A stretch of 64,000 nt of DNA from NCBI RefSeq assembly GCF_024169655.1, contig NZ_JALJWV010000001.1, forward strand, positions 935,001 through 999,000, given 5' to 3'. This DNA comes from Pseudomonas marginalis (lineage in GTDB: Bacteria > Pseudomonadota > Gammaproteobacteria > Pseudomonadales > Pseudomonadaceae). This document shows, one piece after another, positions 19,269 to 31,079 of the stretch (the first letter of the stretch is position 1; the number at the start of each line of letters is the position of its first letter). A model generated the notes under the pieces. That model had not been told where the DNA came from. It searched no databases and saw nothing but the letters and a program-made list of their open reading frames with translations. The position numbers were made by a program, and so were the translations under genes.

Positions 19269-19488
19269 GTAAATGTTCCTGATACCGATCAAATTAGCGT
19301 GGAATTGTACCCAAGCACTGGCCCAGGCGCGATGTTACTGGCGTGAAACCGTCAATTTAGATGGTGCAAATGTTGCGTTTGGGTGGCTACGGCCGACCGA
19401 CGGCTGAAACGGCATCCATCTCGATGGCATATTTCCAGGGCGCCTACGCGCTACAATGCGGCTTTTGCCAACCATCGAGGTGTGCGTT

Positions 19489-20361
19489 TTGACTGCTCCA
19501 GGTCCTTTGAATTCCACTGCAGGCTCGCTTTTTGTCGTGGCGACGCCCATTGGCAACCTGGACGACATCAGTGCCCGGGCGCTTAAAGTGTTGCGCGACG
19601 TTAAATTGATCGCGGCGGAAGACACTCGGCACTCCCAGCGTTTGATGCAGCATTTTGGGATCAGCACGCCATTAGCCGCCTGCCACGAGCATAACGAGCG
19701 CGAAGAAGGCAGCCGTTTTATCACGCGCCTGCTGGCCGGTGACGATGTGGCGCTGATCTCCGATGCTGGCACCCCGCTGATTTCCGACCCCGGTTACCAC
19801 CTGGTGCGCCAGGCGCGTGCCGCGGGAATCAATGTAGTGCCTGTTCCGGGCGCATGCGCGTTGATTGCGGCGTTATCGGCGGCGGGGTTGCCATCGGATC
19901 GTTTTATCTTCGAGGGTTTCCTGCCGGCCAAGGCGGTGGGGCGTCGCGCACGTCTTCAGGCACTTAAAGAAGAGCCGCGCACGCTGATCTTCTATGAAGC
20001 CCCGCATCGTATCCTCGAATGCCTGCAGGACATGGAGCTGGTGTTCGGTGGCGAACGCCTGGCGCTGCTGGCCCGCGAGCTGACCAAGACCTTCGAGACA
20101 CTCAAGGGGTTGCCGCTGGAAGCGCTGCGCGCGTTTGTCGAAGGTGACAGCAATCAACAGCGTGGCGAGTGCGTGGTGCTGGTGGCGGGTTGGACGGCGC
20201 CGGAAAATGAAGACGCCGTCGGTGGCGAAGCCATGCGTGTTCTGGATCTGCTGCTCAAGGAGATGCCCCTTAAGCGAGCGGCAGCGCTGGCGGCGGAAAT
20301 TACCGGGGTGCGCAAGAATGTGTTGTATCAGGCCGCACTGGATAAACAGAAAGCCGAATAG
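19489..20361 (+). CDS. rsmI: 16S rRNA 2'-O-ribose C1402 methyltransferase RsmI
   Basis: This enzyme of about 290 residues uses SAM to methylate the 2'-OH of C1402 in 16S rRNA. Family marks are LFVVATPIGNLDDIS near the start, AAEDTRHSQ, the motif SDAGTPLISDPG, VPGACA and the C-terminal RAAALAAEITG. Start choice matters: the frame has an ATG at 19456, but the protein family begins close to TAPGPLNSTAG. The TTG at 19489 has GAGG 8 bases before it, so TTG is preferred. The sequence around 19454-19459 (TACAAT) instead looks like a promoter -10 for this gene. It is divergent from lpoA and upstream of rnpB. Confidence 0.88.
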   Translation: MTAPGPLNSTAGSLFVVATPIGNLDDISARALKVLRDVKLIAAEDTRHSQRLMQHFGISTPLAACHEHNEREEGSRFITRLLAGDDVALISDAGTPLISDPGYHLVRQARAAGINVVPVPGACALIAALSAAGLPSDRFIFEGFLPAKAVGRRARLQALKEEPRTLIFYEAPHRILECLQDMELVFGGERLALLARELTKTFETLKGLPLEALRAFVEGDSNQQRGECVVLVAGWTAPENEDAVGGEAMRVLDLLLKEMPLKRAAALAAEITGVRKNVLYQAALDKQKAE

Positions 20362-20455
20362 TTCCGGGGTTAAACCGGTATTCCGTCTGGACGTGATGGC
20401 ATTGCTGCACTTTTAATACTTGTCCTAAGCCCGTCGTGCCGTTAACCTTCGCGGC

Positions 20456-20812
20456 GGAGAGTCGATTGGACAGTCGCTGCCTTCTATGAAAATTAGGGGG
20501 GGGAGGAAAGTCCGGGCTCCATAGGGCGAAGTGCCAGGTAATGCCTGGGAGGCGTGAGCCTACGGAAAGTGCCACAGAAAATAACCGCCTAAGCACTTCG
20601 GTGCCGGTAAGGGTGAAAAGGTGCGGTAAGAGCGCACCGCACGTCTGGCAACAGTTCGTGGCTAGGTAAACCCCACTTGGAGCAAGACCAAATAGGGTCC
20701 CAAGGCGTGGCCCGCGCTGGGACCGGGTAGGTTGCTAAAGATGTCCAGTGATGGCCATCGTAGACGAATGACTGTTCAAGACAGAACCCGGCTTATAGAT
20801 CGACTCTCCACC
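20456..20812 (+). ncRNA. rnpB: RNase P RNA (M1 RNA), bacterial type A
   Basis: This is the catalytic RNA that trims tRNA 5' ends with protein RnpA. The ends pair as expected for helix P1: GGAGAGTCGA at 20456-20465 with TCGACTCTCC at 20800-20809. The conserved core is visible as GAGGAAAGTCCGGGCTCC (20503-20520), AGAGCGCACCGCACG, and near the 3' end AGACAGAACCCGGCTTATAG (20780-20799), which forms P4 with the 5' core. A T-run (TTTTTT) follows the P1 strand and probably ends transcription. Position between rsmI and mraZ is the same as in other Pseudomonas genomes. End coordinates may be off by a few bases. Confidence 0.97.
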
Positions 20813-20820
20813 TTTTTTCC

Positions 20821-20964
20821 TTCTGTCCGAATCTCGGACAGAAACCCGGTAGTAACGCAAGAATCCCTCCCTGCCAAATGATTGGCAGATGCATCTTCGT
20901 AATACCAAAAAAATCTTACTCTTAATAAATTACTTTAACTTTGAGCCATAGCTCTTTGAGCTAT
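20821..20964. other. AT-rich intergenic stretch with three inverted repeats (between rnpB and mraZ)
   Basis: The 354-bp gap 20813-21166 has no plausible coding frame. It is much richer in A/T than its surroundings. It contains TTCTGTCCGA/TCGGACAGAA (20821-20843, 3-base centre), CTGCCAA/TTGGCAG (20871-20888, 4-base centre) and ATAGCTC/GAGCTAT (20948-20964, 3-base centre), plus TTGAGCCA as a direct repeat at 20941 and 20974. The first hairpin lies right after the rnpB T-run and could help processing or termination. The others are unexplained. Confidence 0.6.
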
Positions 20965-21062
20965 TAGTGCTTATTGAGCCAAAAATACCGCCGAACTCTG
21001 GTTTCTCCTCCTTTTACGCTCCTAAATCTCCGTTCTGTAAGGCTTTTCCTTGAATCCGCGCC

Positions 21063-21092
21063 TTGACGGTGTGGTGGGCGCATTCCTATAGT
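21063..21092 (+). promoter_or_regulatory. sigma70 promoter of the mra/dcw cluster (Pmra)
   Basis: A -35 box TTGACG (21063-21068) and -10 box TATAGT (21087-21092) are 18 bases apart. This predicts a start near 21099, immediately before the MraZ repeats and about 70 bp before the mraZ start codon. Confidence 0.85.
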
Positions 21093-21100
21093 GTGCGCAA

Positions 21101-21125
21101 GTGGCGGAAAGTGGCACAAAGTGGG
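21101..21125 (+). promoter_or_regulatory. MraZ operator: three 10-bp-spaced GTGG repeats
   Basis: GTGGC at 21101, GTGGC at 21111 and GTGGG at 21121 recur exactly every 10 bp, with AAA or CAA between. MraZ of other bacteria is known to bind evenly spaced (G)TGGGN-type direct repeats in its own promoter and repress the cluster. Location right at the predicted transcription start fits autorepression. Confidence 0.85.
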
Positions 21126-21166
21126 TTTTTTGAACGTAAAACGCTAAAATTGGGAGAAACGCATCT

Positions 21167-21622
21167 GTGTTTCGCGGAGCCAACGCTATCAGTCTCGATG
21201 CAAAAGGCCGTCTCGCTATGCCGAGCCGGTATCGTGACGAGCTCATTTCGCGAAGTTCCGGACAGTTGATCATCACGATCGATGCCGTTGACCCTTGTTT
21301 GTGTGTTTACCCCCTCGATGAGTGGGAGTTGATTGAAACCAAGCTGCGCGCCCTGCCTTCATTGCGTGAAGAAAACCGCCGTCTGCAGCGTTTGCTGATT
21401 GGTAATGCCGTCGACCTCGAGCTCGATGGCAGCGGTCGTTTCCTGGTGCCACCGCGTCTGCGCGAGTACGCCAAACTCGACAAGCGCGCAATGCTGGTGG
21501 GCCAACTGAACAAGTTCCAATTGTGGGACGAAGATGCCTGGGATGCTGTTTCTGCAGCTGACCTGGCTGCTATTCAACAACCGGGCGCCATGCCTGATGA
21601 ACTGCGTGATTTGATCCTGTGA
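21167..21622 (+). CDS. mraZ: Transcriptional regulator MraZ
   Basis: This 151-residue protein has two AbrB-like SpoVT domains. The conserved DxxR-type motifs are visible as [15 protein letters not shown] (about 10-24) and [16 protein letters not shown] (about 85-100). MraZ forms a ring-shaped oligomer that binds repeats in the mra promoter and represses the division and wall cluster. The start is GTG at 21167, preceded by GGGAGAAA with proper spacing. Its stop overlaps the rsmH start (GTGA, 4 nt). The operator repeats lie 42-66 bp upstream of the start codon. First gene of the 17-kb dcw cluster. Confidence 0.96.
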   Translation: MFRGANAISLDAKGRLAMPSRYRDELISRSSGQLIITIDAVDPCLCVYPLDEWELIETKLRALPSLREENRRLQRLLIGNAVDLELDGSGRFLVPPRLREYAKLDKRAMLVGQLNKFQLWDEDAWDAVSAADLAAIQQPGAMPDELRDLIL

Positions 21623-22562
21623 CTATTGATAGCGGCTTTAACCACATCACCGTACTGCTTGACGAAGCCGTTGAGGCTCTCGCCGTACGCGCGGATGGCT
21701 GCTATTTGGATGGCACCTTCGGCAGGGGCGGGCACAGTCGGTTGATACTCAGCCAGCTCGGGTCCGACGGTAAACTCCTCGGGTTCGACAAAGACCCCCA
21801 AGCGATTGCCACCGGGCAAGCGCTAGCGGCCGAAGACGGCCGCTTTGTCGTTGTACAACGCAGCTTTGCCGAGCTGGGTGCCGAAGTCGCCGAACGCGGC
21901 ATGGCAGGCAAGGTGGCCGGGGTTTTGCTCGACCTGGGCGTGTCTTCGCCACAGCTCGATGACCCGGAGCGCGGTTTCAGTTTCATGAACGACGGCCCGC
22001 TCGATATGCGCATGGACCCCACCCGTGGTATCAGTGCTGCGCAGTTCATCGCTACCGCACCGGTGGAAGAAATCGCCCGTGTGTTCAAGGAATACGGTGA
22101 AGAGCGCTTCGCCGGCCGCATGGCGCGTGCCGTGGTCGAGCGCCGGGAAATCCAGCCGTTCGAGCGCACCGCCGACCTGGCCGAAGTGCTGAAAGTCGCC
22201 AACCCTGCCTGGGAAAAGGGTAAGAACCCCGCCACCCGTGCGTTCCAGGGCCTGCGCATTCACGTCAACAACGAATTGGGCGATCTGGAAGCAGGCCTCG
22301 ACGCCGCGCTGGAAGCCTTGGAAGTGGGGGGGCGCCTGGTGGTGATCAGCTTCCACTCCCTGGAAGATCGCATCGTCAAGCTGTTCATGCGTCGCCTGGT
22401 CAAGGGTGAGTCCGACAACCTGCCGCGTAACCTGCCGGTACGTTTCGAAGCCTTCGTGCCGAAAATCAAAGTCCATGGCAAACCGCAGTTCGCTTCCGAA
22501 GCTGAACTCAAGGCCAACCCACGTTCCCGTAGCGCCGTCATGCGCGTCGCGGAGAAGTTGCG

Positions 22563-22566
<4 letters not shown>
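21619..22566 (+). CDS. rsmH: 16S rRNA m4C1402 methyltransferase RsmH (MraW)
   Basis: This 315-residue SAM-dependent enzyme adds the N4-methyl group to C1402 of 16S rRNA, the same nucleotide whose ribose is methylated by RsmI, also encoded in this window. Motif I is [13 protein letters not shown] (about 34-46). Further family marks are [27 protein letters not shown] and the C-terminal [12 protein letters not shown]. The start is a GTG whose last bases overlap the mraZ stop, and the gene overlaps ftsL by 4 nt, so translation is coupled on both sides. Length is typical. Confidence 0.97.
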
Positions 22567-24597
<2,031 letters not shown>

Positions 24598-24598
<1 letters not shown>

Positions 24599-26061
24599 TG
24601 TCTCTTAGCCTGAACAAGATTTTTGCCCATGCCGGTCGCGATCTGCTGATCCGCGAGCTGAGCCTGGACAGTCGTAATGTACGCGCCGGGGACCTGTTCC
24701 TGGCGGTGCCTGGCGGCAAATACGATGGTCGGGCACATATCTCCGATGCCCTGCAACGCGGCGCCGCAGCCGTGGCTTATGAAGTGGACGGCGCCACCGT
24801 GCTGCCGATCACCGACGTGCCGTTGATTCCCGTCAAAGGCCTGGCCGCGCAACTGTCGGACATCGCCGGGCGTTTCTACGGCGATCCGAGCCGCCACCTG
24901 AACCTGATTGGCGTGACCGGCACCAACGGCAAGACCAGCGTGACCCAACTGGTCGCCCAGGCCCTTGACCTGCTGGGTCAGCACTGCGGCATTGTCGGCA
25001 CCCTGGGCACCGGTTTCTATGGCTCGCTGCAAAGCGGCCTGCACACCACGCCGAACCCGATCGCCGTGCAAGCGACCCTGGCCGACCTGAAAAAGGCCGG
25101 TGCCAAGGCGGTTGCCATGGAAGTGTCGTCCCACGGTTTGCACCAGGGCCGCGTTGCCGCGCTGGCTTTCGATGTGGCGGTGATGACCAACCTGTCCCGC
25201 GATCACCTGGACTACCACGGCACCATGGAGGCCTACGGCGCCGAGAAGGCCAAGCTGTTTGCCTGGAATGATCTGAAATGCCGCGTGGTGAATCTGGATG
25301 ACGCGTTCGGCCGCGAGCTAGCTGCCCAGGACAGCGAAGCGCGCCTGATCAGCTACAGCCTGGAAGACCCCCGCGCCTACCTGTATTGCCGCGAAGCCCA
25401 ATTCAACGACGAGGGCGTGCGCGCCACGTTGGTGACGCCGCAGGGCGAGCACCATTTGCGCAGCACCCTGCTCGGCCGTTTCAACCTGAGCAACGTGCTT
25501 GCCGCCATCGGTGCCTTGCTCGGCCTGGACTATGCCCTCGATGAAATCCTGCAGGTGCTGCCGAAGCTGGAAGGCCCGGCCGGACGCATGCAGCGTTTGG
25601 GTGGCGGTTCGCAGCCGCTGGTGGTGGTCGATTATGCCCACACGCCGGACGCACTGGAAAAAGTCCTGCTGGCCCTGCGCCCGCATGCCAAAGGCAAGTT
25701 GCTGTGCCTGTTTGGCTGTGGCGGTGATCGCGATCGCGGCAAGCGTCCGTTGATGGCCGAGATTGTCGAGCGCCTGGCCGATGGCGTGCTCGTCACCGAC
25801 GACAACCCGCGCAGCGAAGATCCAAGCCAGATTTTCGACGACATCCGCGTCGGCTTTAAAGACGCATCCAAGGCCAGCTTCGTTGCCGGTCGCGGCGCGG
25901 CTATTGCCCAATTGATCGCCAGCGCCAGTGCCGACGATGTCGTGGTACTGGCCGGTAAAGGTCACGAGGATTACCAGGAAATCAACGGCGAACGCCACGC
26001 TTTCTCCGACTTGGTCGAGGCCGATCATGCCTTGACTGCCTGGGAGGTCGCCCATGCTTAA
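24598..26061 (+). CDS. murE: UDP-MurNAc-L-Ala-D-Glu--meso-DAP ligase MurE
   Basis: This 487-residue Mur ligase adds meso-diaminopimelate to the peptidoglycan precursor with ATP in the cytoplasm. Three domains are visible: an N-terminal UDP-binding part, the ATP domain with P-loop GVTGTNGKTS (about residues 103-112), and a C-terminal domain with DNPRSED, the DNPR motif that selects meso-DAP over lysine. The start codon overlaps the ftsI stop by one base (TGATG) and the 3' end overlaps murF by 8 nt. Length is standard. Confidence 0.97.
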
Positions 26062-27424
26062 AGCGATGAAATTCAGCGAACTGACCCAGGCCCTCTCGGC
26101 GCGCATGCTGTCGGGTGATTGCAGTTTCAATGGCGTCAGTATCGACAGCCGCGCGATCAAGCCAGGCCAACTGTTTGTCGCCCTGGCCGGTCCGCGTTTC
26201 GACGGCCATGACTACCTGAATGACGTTGCCGCCAAAGGCGCGGTTGGTGCCCTGGTGCAGCGCGAAGTGGCAGATTCGACCTTGCCGCAATTGCTGGTGA
26301 CCGATACACGCCTGGCCCTGGGCCAACTTGGCGCGCTGAACCGTGCTGCCTTCGATAAGCCCGTGGCAGCCATTACCGGCTCCAGCGGCAAGACCACGGT
26401 CAAGGAACTGCTCGCCGGTGTCCTGCGCACGCGCGGGCCGGTGCTGGCCACCCGTGGCAACCTGAACAACGATTTCGGCGCACCGCTGACCCTGCTCGAA
26501 CTGGCCCCGGAACACACGGCGGCCGTGATCGAGTTGGGTGCTTCGCGTGTCGGCGAAATCGCCTACACCGTGGCGCTGACCAAGCCTCACGTGGCCATTA
26601 TCAACAACGCCGGCACCGCCCACGTCGGCGAGTTCGGCGGCCCGGAAAAAATCGTCGAAGCCAAGGGCGAAATCCTCGAAGGCCTCGATGCCTCGGGCAC
26701 TGCTGTTTTGAATCTTGACGACAAGGCCTTCGAGACCTGGCGTGTACGCGCCGCCGGTCGCAAGGTGCTGACGTTCGCCGTGCTGAATGCAGCGGCCGAT
26801 TTCCATGCGTCGAACATCACGCTCGACGCCCGTGGTTGCCCGTCCTTTACCTTGCATTCGCCGCAAGGCGAAGAGCGCGTGCAGTTGAATCTGCTGGGCA
26901 ACCATAACGTCGCCAACGCCTTGGCGGCTGCGGCTGCGGCTTACGCCCTGGGCGTGTCGCTGTTCGGTATCGCCACCGGCCTGGGCGCGGTGCAACCGGT
27001 CAAAGGCCGTACCGTCGCGCAATTGGCCAGCAACGGCATGCGTGTGATTGACGACACGTACAACGCCAACCAGTCCTCGGTCTGCGCCGCCATTGATCTG
27101 CTCAAGGGCTTTGACGGGCGCAAGGTACTGGTGCTGGGCGATATCGCCGAACTGGGCGATTGGGCCGAACAGTCCCATCGGGAAGTCGGCGCTTACGCCA
27201 GCGGCAAAGTCGACGCGCTCTACGCCGTCGGCCCGAACATGGCCCATGCCGTCGATGCCTTCGGCCCCGGTGCGCGGCATTTCGCCACCCAGGCCGAGCT
27301 GATCCAGGCGCTGCGTGCGGGCGAACAAGATAAACACACAACCATTTTGATCAAGGGATCGCGCAGCGCGGTGATGGAAAACGTCGTCGTGGCCTTGTGT
27401 GGCTCAAGTACGGAGAAACATTAA
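26054..27424 (+). CDS. murF: UDP-MurNAc-tripeptide--D-Ala-D-Ala ligase MurF
   Basis: This 456-residue Mur ligase adds D-Ala-D-Ala to the UDP-MurNAc tripeptide, the last cytoplasmic peptide step. The P-loop [14 protein letters not shown] lies near residue 110; the second-domain markers [13 protein letters not shown] and the C-terminal [12 protein letters not shown] are family hallmarks. The first ATG is used; a second Met four codons later is also possible. Overlaps murE by 8 nt and mraY by one base. It works directly downstream of MurE and uses the dipeptide made by DdlB, also in this cluster. Confidence 0.97.
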   Translation: MLKAMKFSELTQALSARMLSGDCSFNGVSIDSRAIKPGQLFVALAGPRFDGHDYLNDVAAKGAVGALVQREVADSTLPQLLVTDTRLALGQLGALNRAAFDKPVAAITGSSGKTTVKELLAGVLRTRGPVLATRGNLNNDFGAPLTLLELAPEHTAAVIELGASRVGEIAYTVALTKPHVAIINNAGTAHVGEFGGPEKIVEAKGEILEGLDASGTAVLNLDDKAFETWRVRAAGRKVLTFAVLNAAADFHASNITLDARGCPSFTLHSPQGEERVQLNLLGNHNVANALAAAAAAYALGVSLFGIATGLGAVQPVKGRTVAQLASNGMRVIDDTYNANQSSVCAAIDLLKGFDGRKVLVLGDIAELGDWAEQSHREVGAYASGKVDALYAVGPNMAHAVDAFGPGARHFATQAELIQALRAGEQDKHTTILIKGSRSAVMENVVVALCGSSTEKH

Positions 27425-28506
27425 TGCTGCTGCTGCTGGCTGAGTATCTGCAACAGTTCCACAAAGGCTTCGCGGTCTTTCAGTACCTGACCCTGCGCGG
27501 GATTCTGGGCGTGCTGACCGCGCTGTCTCTGTCGCTGTTCCTGGGGCCGTGGATGATCCGCACCCTGCAGAACCTGCAAATTGGTCAATCGGTTCGCAAT
27601 GACGGCCCGCAGTCGCACCTGTCCAAATCCGGTACCCCGACCATGGGCGGCGCGCTGATTCTGTCGTCCATCGGTATCAGCACCTTGCTCTGGGCCGACC
27701 TGCACAACCGCTACGTCTGGGTAGTGCTGGCGGTGACCTTGTTGTTCGGCGCCATCGGCTGGGTCGATGACTATCGCAAAGTGATCGAGAAAAACTCCAA
27801 GGGGCTGCCAAGCCGCTGGAAGTATTTCTGGCAGTCGGTCTTCGGCCTGGCCGCCGCGATTTTCCTCTACACGACGGCTCCAAGCGCCGTCGAGACTACC
27901 TTGATCATCCCGATGCTCAAGGATGCGAGCATTCCGCTGGGCATCGGCTTCGTGGTGCTGACCTACTTCGTCATCGTCGGCTCCAGCAACGCGGTGAACC
28001 TGACCGACGGCCTCGACGGCCTGGCGATCATGCCGACGGTGATGGTGGGCGGTGCGCTCGGCATCTTCTGCTACCTGTCGGGTAACGTGAAATTCGCTGA
28101 ATACCTGTTGATCCCGTATGTGCCGGGCGCCGGTGAACTGATCGTGTTCTGCGGCGCGCTGATCGGTGCCGGCCTGGGCTTCCTGTGGTTCAACACCTAT
28201 CCCGCACAAGTGTTCATGGGCGATGTCGGCGCACTGGCGCTGGGCGCGGCCCTGGGCACCATCGCGGTGATCGTTCGCCAGGAAATCGTGCTGTTCATCA
28301 TGGGCGGTGTGTTCGTGATGGAAACCCTGTCGGTGGTCATCCAGGTGGCGTCCTTCAAATTGACCGGGCGCCGCGTGTTCCGCATGGCGCCGATCCACCA
28401 CCACTTTGAACTCAAGGGCTGGCCTGAGCCGCGTGTGATCGTCCGATTCTGGATCATCACCGTGATTCTCGTACTGGTCGGCCTTGCCACCCTGAAACTG
28501 AGGTAG
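27424..28506 (+). CDS. mraY: Phospho-MurNAc-pentapeptide translocase MraY
   Basis: This 360-residue integral membrane enzyme of about ten helices transfers phospho-MurNAc-pentapeptide to undecaprenyl phosphate, making lipid I. Active-site tracts are visible: GWVDDYRKV (Asp pair), [28 protein letters not shown] and the histidine-rich [11 protein letters not shown] 27424 shares a base with the murF stop; a longer in-frame start at 27397 would lie inside murF and is rejected. Six bases separate it from murD. Confidence 0.97.
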   Translation: MLLLLAEYLQQFHKGFAVFQYLTLRGILGVLTALSLSLFLGPWMIRTLQNLQIGQSVRNDGPQSHLSKSGTPTMGGALILSSIGISTLLWADLHNRYVWVVLAVTLLFGAIGWVDDYRKVIEKNSKGLPSRWKYFWQSVFGLAAAIFLYTTAPSAVETTLIIPMLKDASIPLGIGFVVLTYFVIVGSSNAVNLTDGLDGLAIMPTVMVGGALGIFCYLSGNVKFAEYLLIPYVPGAGELIVFCGALIGAGLGFLWFNTYPAQVFMGDVGALALGAALGTIAVIVRQEIVLFIMGGVFVMETLSVVIQVASFKLTGRRVFRMAPIHHHFELKGWPEPRVIVRFWIITVILVLVGLATLKLR

Positions 28507-28512
28507 AAACGA

Positions 28513-29859
28513 GTGTCCCTGATCGCTTCAGACCACTTCCGCATCGTTGTCGGCCTCGGCAAGAGCGGCATGTCCCTGGTTCGCTTCCTGGCGAACCGGG
28601 GCACGTCGTTTGCCGTCGCCGATACGCGGGAAAATCCACCGGAGCTGGTCACGCTGCGCCGTGACTACCCGCACGTGGAAGTGCGTTGTGGCGAGTTGGA
28701 TGTCGAGTTTCTGTGTCGTGCCGACGAGCTTTACGTGAGCCCCGGCCTGGCCCTGGCGACACCGGCCCTGCAAGCCGCAGCGGCGCGTGGCGTGAAGCTG
28801 TCCGGCGATATCGACCTGTTCGCGCGCAACGCGAAGGCGCCGATCATCGCGATCAGCGGTTCCAACGCGAAAAGCACCGTGACCACCCTGGTTGGCGAGA
28901 TGGCGGCTGCGGCCGGCAAGCGCGTGGCCGTGGGCGGCAACCTCGGCACCCCGGCGCTGGACCTGCTCAGCGACGACGTCGAGCTGTACGTGATGGAACT
29001 GTCGAGCTTCCAGCTGGAAACCACCCACGACCTGGGCGCTGAAGTGGCCACCGTATTGAACGTCAGCGAAGACCACATGGACCGCTACAGCGGCCTGCCG
29101 GCCTATCACCTGGCCAAGCACCGGATTTTCCGCGGCGCCAAACAAGTGGTGGTCAACCGCCAGGACGCCTTGAGCCGTCCGTTGATGGGCGAGGGCCTGC
29201 CGTGCTGGACCTTTGGCCTGGGCAAACCCGACTTCAAGGCTTTCGGCATTCGTGAAGAGAACGGCGAGAAATACCTGGCCTTCGAATTCCAGAACCTGAT
29301 GCCGGTGCGCGAGCTGAAAATCCGTGGCGCGCACAACCAATCCAATGCCCTGGCGGCCCTGGCGCTGGGGCATGCCGTTGGCTTGCCGTTCGACGCCATG
29401 CTCGCGAGCCTGCGCACCTTCGGCGGCCTTGAGCATCGCTGCCAGTGGGTCCGCGACTTGAATGGCGTCAGCTATTACAACGACTCCAAGGCCACCAACG
29501 TCGGTGCCGCATTGGCCGCCATCGAAGGCCTGGGTGCCGATATCGATGGCAAGCTGCTGCTGATCGCCGGTGGCGACGGCAAAGGCGCCGACTTCAAGGA
29601 CCTCAAGGGACCGGTGGCCGCCCATTGCCGCGCCGTGGTGCTGATGGGCCGCGATGCCGACCTGATCGCTGCCGCCCTCGGTGATGCGGTGCTGCAAGTG
29701 CGCGCCAGCTCCCTCGACGATGCGATTGCCCAGTGCAAAGCCTTGGCCCAGCCGGGTGATGCGGTGCTGCTGTCGCCGGCGTGCGCCAGTTTCGACATGT
29801 TCAAGAACTACGAAGAGCGCGGCCAGCTGTTCGCCCGCGCCGTGGAGGCCTTGGCATGA
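28513..29859 (+). CDS. murD: UDP-MurNAc-L-alanine--D-glutamate ligase MurD
   Basis: This 448-residue Mur ligase adds D-glutamate to UDP-MurNAc-L-Ala. The N-terminal Rossmann motif is VVGLGKSGMS. The ATP P-loop is ISGSNAKSTVTTL, with Ala where many bacteria have Gly. The middle-domain ELSSFQLE and the C-terminal YYNDSKATN are present. The start is GTG at 28513, six bases after the mraY stop, and the end overlaps ftsW by 4 nt. Length is normal. Confidence 0.96.
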   Translation: MSLIASDHFRIVVGLGKSGMSLVRFLANRGTSFAVADTRENPPELVTLRRDYPHVEVRCGELDVEFLCRADELYVSPGLALATPALQAAAARGVKLSGDIDLFARNAKAPIIAISGSNAKSTVTTLVGEMAAAAGKRVAVGGNLGTPALDLLSDDVELYVMELSSFQLETTHDLGAEVATVLNVSEDHMDRYSGLPAYHLAKHRIFRGAKQVVVNRQDALSRPLMGEGLPCWTFGLGKPDFKAFGIREENGEKYLAFEFQNLMPVRELKIRGAHNQSNALAALALGHAVGLPFDAMLASLRTFGGLEHRCQWVRDLNGVSYYNDSKATNVGAALAAIEGLGADIDGKLLLIAGGDGKGADFKDLKGPVAAHCRAVVLMGRDADLIAAALGDAVLQVRASSLDDAIAQCKALAQPGDAVLLSPACASFDMFKNYEERGQLFARAVEALA

Positions 29860-31079
29860 ATCTCAACTTCCGTAACATCATCAAGCCGTACCCGTCGCCG
29901 ATCATTACCGGGCGCGGTATCGACCTCGACTTCCCGATGCTCGCCGGTTGCCTGGCGTTGCTGGGCCTGGGGCTGGTGATGATTACGTCGGCGTCCTCCG
30001 AAGTGGCGGCCGTGCAGTCGGGCAACACCCTGTACATGATGATCCGTCACCTGGTGTACCTGGTGATCGGCCTCGGCGCGTGCATCGTCACCATGATGAT
30101 CCCCATCGCCACCTGGCAGCGCCTGGGTTGGCTGATGCTGATCGGTGCGTTTGGCTTGCTGATCATGGTGATCCTGCCCGGCATCGGCCGCGAGGTGAAC
30201 GGTTCGATGCGCTGGATCGGCTTCGGTGCGTTCAACGTGCAGCCGTCGGAAATCGCCAAGGTGTTCGTGGTGATCTACCTCGCCGGCTACCTGGTACGTC
30301 GTCAGAAGGAAGTGCGCGAGAGCTGGATGGGCTTCTTCAAGCCGTTCATCGTGCTGCTGCCCATGGCTGGCCTGTTGCTGATGGAACCCGACTTCGGGGC
30401 CACCGTCGTGATGATGGGCGCCGCTGCAGCGATGCTGTTTCTCGGCGGGGTCGGGCTGTTCCGCTTCACCTTGATGGTGGTGCTGGCGGTAGCCGCCGTG
30501 ACCGTGCTGGTGCAGGCGCAACCCTACCGGATGGCCCGTCTGATCACCTTTACCGACCCGTGGTCCGACCAGTTCGGCTCCGGCTACCAGTTGACCCAGG
30601 CGCTGATCGCCTTTGGTCGCGGCGAGTGGCTGGGCGTGGGCTTGGGTAACAGCGTGCAGAAACAATTCTACCTGCCGGAAGCGCACACTGACTTCGTGTT
30701 CTCGGTGCTCGCCGAAGAGCTGGGCGTGGTCGGCTCGCTGTGTACCGTCGCGCTGTTCGTGTTCGTGTGTGTGCGCGGCATGTACATCGGCTTGTGGGCC
30801 GAGAAGGCCAAACAGTATTTCGCTGCGTATGTGGCGTATGGCTTGTCGTTCCTGTGGATCGGCCAGTTCCTGATCAATATCGGCGTGAACGTCGGCCTGC
30901 TGCCGACCAAGGGCCTGACCTTGCCGTTCCTCAGTTACGGCGGCAGTTCGTTGGTGATCTGCTGCGCCTGTCTCGGCTTGCTGCTGCGCATCGAGTGGGA
31001 GAGTCGCACCCACTTGGGCAGCGAAGAGATGGAGTTCAGCGAAAGCGACTTCGCCGAGGAGCCGACCCATGGGCGCTAA
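29856..31079 (+). CDS. ftsW: Septal peptidoglycan glycosyltransferase FtsW (SEDS)
   Basis: This 407-residue SEDS-family membrane protein has about ten helices. It polymerises lipid II into septal glycan strands together with FtsI. Conserved tracts include REVNGSMRWIGFGAFNVQPSE, with the WI..G..QPSE signature, the catalytic Asp region LMEPDFGAT, and the C-terminal GLTLPFLSYGGSS. The ATG at 29856 overlaps the murD stop; an in-frame start at 29781 lies inside murD and is not used. The 3' end overlaps murG by 11 nt. Confidence 0.96.
   Translation: MNLNFRNIIKPYPSPIITGRGIDLDFPMLAGCLALLGLGLVMITSASSEVAAVQSGNTLYMMIRHLVYLVIGLGACIVTMMIPIATWQRLGWLMLIGAFGLLIMVILPGIGREVNGSMRWIGFGAFNVQPSEIAKVFVVIYLAGYLVRRQKEVRESWMGFFKPFIVLLPMAGLLLMEPDFGATVVMMGAAAAMLFLGGVGLFRFTLMVVLAVAAVTVLVQAQPYRMARLITFTDPWSDQFGSGYQLTQALIAFGRGEWLGVGLGNSVQKQFYLPEAHTDFVFSVLAEELGVVGSLCTVALFVFVCVRGMYIGLWAEKAKQYFAAYVAYGLSFLWIGQFLINIGVNVGLLPTKGLTLPFLSYGGSSLVICCACLGLLLRIEWESRTHLGSEEMEFSESDFAEEPTHGR

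Noticed and set aside
29781..29855. N-terminal extension of FtsW
   Set aside because: Lies inside murD; the ATG at 29856 gives the usual FtsW start and overlap.
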